DNA of 64,000 bases from Moesziomyces globuligerus. Its lineage: Eukaryota; Basidiomycota; Ustilaginomycetes; Ustilaginales; Ustilaginaceae. The notes below the pieces were generated by a model that did not search any database, was not told the DNA's origin, and worked only from the letters and a program-made list of their open reading frames with translations. Shown here piece after piece: positions 59,167 to 64,000 of the stretch. Each line of letters starts with the position of its first letter. Position 1 is the stretch's first letter. Made by a program: the position numbers and the translations under genes. The stretch covers positions 310,001-374,000 of the forward strand of contig JARVLF010000021.1 of assembly GCA_030849465.1 (NCBI GenBank), given 5' to 3'.

Positions 59167-60468
59167 ATGGACGCGTCGGATCTGGTGGACGATGAGGCCG
59201 CGATTGCGCAGCAGAAGCTGTCGAACGAGGAGTACAAGATCTGGAAGAAGAACTCGCCCTTTCTGTATGATCTCGTGGTGACGCATGCGCTCGAGTGGCC
59301 CTCGTTGACGTGCCAATGGTTTCCGGACAAGGAGACGCCGGCCGGACAGTCGTATACGCAGCACCGTCTGCTGCTCGGCACGCACACCTCGGAGCAGGAC
59401 CAGAACTACCTGCAGATCGCGCAGGTCCAGCTGCCCACCACGGGCGCCGACGGACCGTCCAACTCTGCCGAGAGCCGCCTCGACCTCAAGCAGTACGACG
59501 AGGACAAGGGCGAGATCGGGAGCTACTCGGCCACCACCGCGCGCCTCACCATCGTCCAGAAGATCAACCACGACGGCGAGATCAACCGCGCGCGCTACTG
59601 TCCGCAGAACTGCGACCTCATCGCCACGCGCACCGTCACGGGCAAGACGTACGTCTTTGACCGCACCAAGCACTCCAACACGCCCTCGGCCGATGGCGTC
59701 TGTCGGCCCGACATCGTGCTCGAGGGTCAGACCAAGGAGGGCTACGGCTTGAGCTGGTCGCCGCTCAAGCAGGGGCACATCTTGGCCGCGAGCGAGGATA
59801 CGACGGTCTGTCACTGGGACATCAACCAGTATACCAAGGGCAACAACACGCTGCAGCCGGTGGCGACGTACACGGGCCATACGTCGATCGTCGAGGACGT
59901 CGCTTGGCACCACCATCACGAATCGCTCTTTGGCAGTGTGGGCGATGATCGTCAGCTGTTGATCTGGGACGTGCGCGAGCCGGCGAGTGCGCCCAAGTAC
60001 CGTGTCGAGGCGCATGCCGGCGAGGTCAATGCACTCGCCTTCAGCCCTGACAATGAGAACATCCTCGTCACCGGTTCGGCGGATAAGACCGTCGGCGTTT
60101 GGGATCTGAGGAACCTCAAGGTGAAGCTGCACTCGCTCGAGGCTCACACCGACGAGATCCTCTCGGTCTGCTGGAGTCCGCATAACCCCACCGTCCTCGC
60201 GAGTGCGTCGGCAGATAGGAGGATCAACCTCTGGGACCTCAGCAAGATCGGTCAGGAACAGAACCCTGAGGACGCAGAAGACGGTCCGCCCGAGTTGATC
60301 TTTGTCCACGGCGGACACACGAGCCGCCCCACCGATCTCGGTTGGAGCCCCCATCTCGAATGGGCGCTCACCACCGCCGCAGAAGACAACATCGTCATGG
60401 TCTGGAGACCCAGCAAGGCCGTCATCGACACGGGCAACGAAGATGTCGCCCCCGAAGACCTCGAGTAA
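59167..60468 (+). CDS. HAT2: RbAp46/48-type WD40 histone chaperone (Hat2/Msi1)
   Basis: Single exon, 433 residues, close to Hat2 (401) and human RBBP4 (425). It binds helix 1 of histone H4 and serves as a shared subunit of the type B histone acetyltransferase (with Hat1), CAF-1 and deacetylase complexes. The N-terminal helix EEYKIWKKNSPFLYDLVVTHALEWPSLTCQW is diagnostic of the family. Seven WD repeats follow, with clear GH...WD units such as HEGEINRARY-type starts, SLFGSVGDDRQLLIWDVRE, ILVTGSADKTVGVWDLRNL and VLASASADRRINLWDLSKI. The binding loop HGGHTSRPTDLGWSP matches the H4 pocket of RBBP4. The sequence alone does not decide between Hat2 and an Msi1/CAF-1 role, and one gene may serve both. 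Confidence 0.94.
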   Translation: MDASDLVDDEAAIAQQKLSNEEYKIWKKNSPFLYDLVVTHALEWPSLTCQWFPDKETPAGQSYTQHRLLLGTHTSEQDQNYLQIAQVQLPTTGADGPSNSAESRLDLKQYDEDKGEIGSYSATTARLTIVQKINHDGEINRARYCPQNCDLIATRTVTGKTYVFDRTKHSNTPSADGVCRPDIVLEGQTKEGYGLSWSPLKQGHILAASEDTTVCHWDINQYTKGNNTLQPVATYTGHTSIVEDVAWHHHHESLFGSVGDDRQLLIWDVREPASAPKYRVEAHAGEVNALAFSPDNENILVTGSADKTVGVWDLRNLKVKLHSLEAHTDEILSVCWSPHNPTVLASASADRRINLWDLSKIGQEQNPEDAEDGPPELIFVHGGHTSRPTDLGWSPHLEWALTTAAEDNIVMVWRPSKAVIDTGNEDVAPEDLE

Positions 60469-60671
60469 AATCCACCAGCCCCACCTTTGACATCATCCAT
60501 CACCTTTTCCAACCCCCTGATCCCTTGTATAAATGCTTCTCAATCCAGTCATTGCCACACAGACGCAGAGCCCGTCGAAGCAATTCTACAGGAATCGTGA
60601 GGTTGGATGTGCCGTTCGGCCAGGGGAAGAGCACACAAGGGACCAGGGGGGTGAAGGGGGAGGTGGAAAGT

Positions 60672-63446
60672 CTAGAACTGGAGAGCGTACATGATGACGA
60701 CGCCGATGGAGCCGACGATGAGGGTGGCGACGATCGAGGCGAGGATGCCGACCTTGAGGAAGTCCTTGACGCTGACGTAGCGGTCTCCGAGATCGTCCTC
60801 CATCGAGACGGCGATCTGGTTCGGATAGCCCGAGACGGGGAGGCCCATGGCGGCGGATGCGACGAGCGTGGTGGCCATGATGAGCAGACGAGGATGCGGC
60901 GTGTCGAGGCTTTCACCCACCTGAGCAGCGATGGGCACCAGCAGCACTGCGGCAATGGTATGGCTAATGAACGTGGCCACGACCAACCCGATACTCAGCA
61001 GCGCGACCAAGATCTGCCACAGCGGCAGCTCCTTTACGATCTCCTGGATCAGGTCATCCAGACTCTCGAGCAGACCGGACGAGGTCACCGCCTTACCCAG
61101 CGCAATACCACCCATAGCCAGGAAGACGACCGTCCAGAGAAACGTGTTGAAGTCCTCCTTGGTCAGGATGCCCGTGCCAAAGAAGAGCACCATGGGCACG
61201 ATGGCGATGATGCCCATGTCGCCCACGATGTTTTCAAAGTTCTTCTCCAGACACCAGAGCACGATCGTCGAAACGGCCACCGCCGAGATGAACCACTGGA
61301 TCTTGGTGAACGAGTCTCTGCTCTCGCCGAGCTTCTTGATTACCGTGCCCTTGCCCGCACCGTACGACCAGAGCAGGATCATCCAGATCACCACGAGAGA
61401 CAGCCCAGAGACGGGGATCGTCACGGCAAACCACTGCAGCCAGCCCACGGGCTGCTTCATGTACTGCAGCGCGATCAGGTTCTGCGGCGAGGCGATCGGC
61501 GACGTCTGTCCGCCAATGTTGGACGCAAGCGCAATGCCCATGATGAGGCTCGATGCGTACGGCGACTTGGACGGGAGCGTACGCAGGATCGGCTGGATGA
61601 GCGAGTACATGAGCACGGGCGCAGCCACGTTGCTGATCCACATGGACGCGAAGCACGCCACGCCCATGTGCGCCAGCAGCACCACGCTCGGCCGAGTCCC
61701 CGCCAAGCGCAGGATCTTGGTGGCCAGAATCTTGTCGATGCCGTACTTGGACAGCGCCGCAGCGAGCGTAAAGCCGCCGAGCAGCAGGCACATGTTGGGC
61801 GCAAACATCTGCGAGAAGATCCACTTGGTCGTCTCGGGCGCGGTCATGCGGCGGTCCTTGACGTCGTCGGTGCGCGCGACGCGCAAGACGACCACGAGCA
61901 GCGGCACCATGAGCGACGTGACAAAGAGTGGAATCACCTCGGTCGCCCACAGGATGGTGCAGAAGACGAGCATCGCCAGGCAGTTCTGCTCCTCGACGCG
62001 GCTGAAGAAGCGCAGCCCGGGCGCCTTGAGCAGCGCCACCAACGCCGTAAAGGCGATCGCCAGGTGCAGCGTGCTCATGCTCATCCAGCCGGGCACGGGG
62101 AAGCTGCCGCACGGCGTGCGCAGACGGGTGGGCTTCTTGGACTCCAGGTCGTGACGCTTGCCCGAGCCCATGACGGTGCGTTCGAGCGCCGCGCCCTGCG
62201 CCCTCCTCTCGATGCCGATCATCTCGCGCCAGACCGTGTTGCGTTGCCAGACGACCTGCTCGCGCAGATGCGTCTTGAGCTGCTGGTTGGCGGCGCCGAC
62301 ATCGCCGGCGGTGACGACCTTGGCGAAGAGCTGGATGAGCGTCTCGATGCATTCGTCGAGGCCGCGCTTGGTGTCGGCGGTGAAAGGTTGCTGGACGCGC
62401 AGGCTGTCGTTCATGTAGCGGTCCTTGAGGTCGGACTTTGTGATCTTGTCGTACTTCTTGAGGATCTTGCGCATGCCCGTCTCGTTGAGCTGGACAAACT
62501 GCTTGAGCTCAGACATGGCGACAAAGAGGTCGGTGATGCGTTTTTTGAAGGTGATGCGCATGTCGATCGCATAGTCGTTGTCGGCAGTCCAGATGGACAT
62601 GCTCTTGGCGTCGCCGGCGAAGCTGCTATCGCCGGCGTCGCTGGAGCCGGGAGCGAGGCGGTCCTGGCTGTTCGCGGCGTCGTCGCCCGGGTGGAGGACG
62701 AGGCCGAGCGAGCGGCGGCGGACGGGCTTCTTGCCAAAGATGCTCGCCCAGCGGCCCTTGCTGCCGGACTGGCTGGCGTTGGAGCTGCTGCGCGTGCGCT
62801 TTGCGAAGCCCGAGGTGTCGCCGCCGAGGTCCGAGAGATCGGCCGAGTGGTCGAGCAGCGTGCTGGAGCGATTGCGGTTGTTGGCCGGGCGCGAAGGGGC
62901 CGCACCGTCCTCGAGCGTGGCACGGCTGTCCTTGCGGGAGCGGGAGGGCCCGCTCTCGCGCATGCGCTGCTGCTGGCGCGCGGCCTCGTTGTACTTGCGA
63001 GGCTGGGTGAAGACTTCATCGATGCTGGGCCGACGATCGGTGCTCACGTTTGCGGTGCGGACGGTGTCGATGAGGTCGTCGTCGTCGTCCTCGTCGTCGC
63101 TCCTGCCAAAGTCGGAATCGTCGTCAAAGTCCTCGTTCTCGACGCGCTCGAGGTCGTCCTTGAGATGCTGGAGGTCGGCGCGCAGCTCGGCCTCCTTGAC
63201 GAGGTAGAAGTCGACGATCTTGTTGAGCTCCTTGTCGAGCAAGGGAACGAAGGTGCGATCGGTCTCGGTGGTGTCGGCATCCTGAAGGAGACCGGACGAC
63301 TCGTTTTCGAGGTCCGAGTAGCCAGCGGGCGCCGAGGGCAGCTCCTTCTCCATGAGGTAGATGGTCTTCTTGAGGTTGGAGTAGGCGATGTACTTGTCCG
63401 CCCAGTCGGGGACGGCGTTGAACTGGATGCTGTGCGAGAACTTCAT
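60672..63446 (-). CDS. SPX-domain phosphate transporter, Pho91/Pho87/Pho90 type
   Basis: Single exon, 924 residues from MKFSHSIQ (63446), where SPX proteins normally begin; yeast Pho91 has 894. The SPX domain senses inositol pyrophosphates: KYIAYSNLKKTIY near residue 20-32 and KILKKYDKITKSDLKDRYM near 330 carry the ligand-binding Tyr and Lys residues. The domain is split by a disordered insertion of about 185 residues, from roughly 105 to 290. The transporter half (DASS/SLC13 fold, about residues 440-920) has some eleven hydrophobic segments with the signatures WISNVAAPVLMYS and LASNIGGQTSPIASPQNL, matching the paired substrate-binding Ser-Asn motifs. Pho91 is vacuolar, Pho87/90 are at the plasma membrane; which applies here is open. 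An in-frame ATG at 63698 would add 84 residues. Confidence 0.9.
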   Translation of the reverse strand: MKFSHSIQFNAVPDWADKYIAYSNLKKTIYLMEKELPSAPAGYSDLENESSGLLQDADTTETDRTFVPLLDKELNKIVDFYLVKEAELRADLQHLKDDLERVENEDFDDDSDFGRSDDEDDDDDLIDTVRTANVSTDRRPSIDEVFTQPRKYNEAARQQQRMRESGPSRSRKDSRATLEDGAAPSRPANNRNRSSTLLDHSADLSDLGGDTSGFAKRTRSSSNASQSGSKGRWASIFGKKPVRRRSLGLVLHPGDDAANSQDRLAPGSSDAGDSSFAGDAKSMSIWTADNDYAIDMRITFKKRITDLFVAMSELKQFVQLNETGMRKILKKYDKITKSDLKDRYMNDSLRVQQPFTADTKRGLDECIETLIQLFAKVVTAGDVGAANQQLKTHLREQVVWQRNTVWREMIGIERRAQGAALERTVMGSGKRHDLESKKPTRLRTPCGSFPVPGWMSMSTLHLAIAFTALVALLKAPGLRFFSRVEEQNCLAMLVFCTILWATEVIPLFVTSLMVPLLVVVLRVARTDDVKDRRMTAPETTKWIFSQMFAPNMCLLLGGFTLAAALSKYGIDKILATKILRLAGTRPSVVLLAHMGVACFASMWISNVAAPVLMYSLIQPILRTLPSKSPYASSLIMGIALASNIGGQTSPIASPQNLIALQYMKQPVGWLQWFAVTIPVSGLSLVVIWMILLWSYGAGKGTVIKKLGESRDSFTKIQWFISAVAVSTIVLWCLEKNFENIVGDMGIIAIVPMVLFFGTGILTKEDFNTFLWTVVFLAMGGIALGKAVTSSGLLESLDDLIQEIVKELPLWQILVALLSIGLVVATFISHTIAAVLLVPIAAQVGESLDTPHPRLLIMATTLVASAAMGLPVSGYPNQIAVSMEDDLGDRYVSVKDFLKVGILASIVATLIVGSIGVVIMYALQF

Positions 63447-64000
63447 GGTGGAATGGTGCTCGAGGTGGCGCTGTATGCGGAGGTGTAGCGGGGAGGGTGT
63501 ATGGCCGGAGTCTAGATGCGGGGTAGGCGAGGGACCGAAGGACTGGAGCGGGATGTGCTCGGCCTGGTCGTCGCTGTAAGGGAGACGATGATGGTCAGAC
63601 GATGCGCGAGTGGAGGGATGCACGCGGGAAGCCGGCGAGGGGGATGGTTCGAAGACGGGAAGAATTGCCGAACCGCTTTGACGGGCAGAGGAAGCCATGC
63701 ACTAGTTTGCGTGTCACGGCAGGGCAGGGCTATGGAGATAGGCCGACTGACGCGGACATGCACAGCGTCGGCAGTAGCGGATGGTGATGGGATGGGGGGT
63801 TATGCTGAGCCTCGAGAGTGAGGGGAGAGGTTGCCGGAATCGATCAGAGATGGCGGTGGGTCGGAGCGAGAAGTGAGGGTCCACTCAGTGATACGGTACG
63901 TGACTGTGGCTGGGATGTGTGATCCTTTTTGGCGATCCAGCCCAGAGCGAATTCGCGTTGGAGCGGAGGAGAGCTCGAGAGCCGATGAGGTGCCGATTGC
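63447..64000. other. Upstream region of the phosphate transporter (window end)
   Basis: About 550 bp. The transporter frame stays open up to an ATG at 63698; its Pro/His/Ser-rich translation may be leader or a real extension. No other gene was seen before the window edge. Confidence 0.4.

Noticed and set aside
60342..63488. 1048-codon open frame on the + strand
   Set aside because: It is a shadow of the phosphate transporter; the translation is rich in His/Asp/Val/Arg with no domain, while the minus frame is a clear SPX/DASS protein.

Overview
This 64 kb window is eukaryotic and most likely comes from a smut-type basidiomycete (Ustilaginomycotina: Ustilago, Sporisorium, Moesziomyces or a close relative). 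The reasons are GC-rich codons, few introns (mostly 70-115 nt, GT-AG, with CTGAC/CTGAT branch sites), and long Ser/Pro/Ala/Gln-rich disordered extensions on familiar fungal proteins. The gene set is a standard fungal nuclear one. The species assignment is inference, because no species-specific marker was compared. I model 23 protein genes plus one possible gene fragment at the left edge. No RNA genes, transposons or CRISPR arrays could be supported.

Layout. 0-15 kb: ESCRT-I Vps28 (-), a HERP/Usa1-like ERAD membrane protein (+), cytosolic glutamyl-tRNA synthetase (-), Sm D2 (+), an unknown small secreted protein (+), a SUMO-like-domain protein (-) and dolichol kinase (-). 15-30 kb: a gene-free stretch and long leader, a 2237-residue GAF hybrid histidine kinase (+), another gene-poor stretch with microsatellites, then a C2H2 zinc-finger regulator (+). 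30-43 kb: U1-70K (-), proteasome alpha7 (+), a 3 kb gene-free region, an Xbp1-like APSES/KilA-N regulator (+), a Kha1-type K+/H+ antiporter (+), the Tudor splicing factor SPF30 (-) and an alpha/beta hydrolase (+). 43-53 kb: fimbrin (-), prefoldin 2 (+), a tiny complex I subunit (-), Trm8 tRNA methyltransferase (+) and a large DUF3292-like membrane protein (-). 53-57 kb holds no convincing gene. 57-64 kb: a SET/Vps75-type histone chaperone (-), an RbAp48/Hat2 WD40 protein (+) and an SPX-domain phosphate transporter (-).

Most of the genes are housekeeping: splicing, translation, proteasome/ERAD, chromatin, cytoskeleton and ion or phosphate transport. They sit in tight divergent and convergent pairs, and strands alternate gene by gene from 38.6 to 52.9 kb. 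The three regulatory genes (kinase, zinc finger, APSES) are the ones with kilobase-scale upstream regions. The best candidates for something undescribed are the secreted protein gene at 8.7-9.4 kb with its splice-dependent C-terminus, the convergent SUMO-like protein with a coding 12-bp minisatellite, the pseudo-receiver inside the histidine kinase, a possible alternative mitochondrial form of GluRS, and the SPX domain split by a long insertion.
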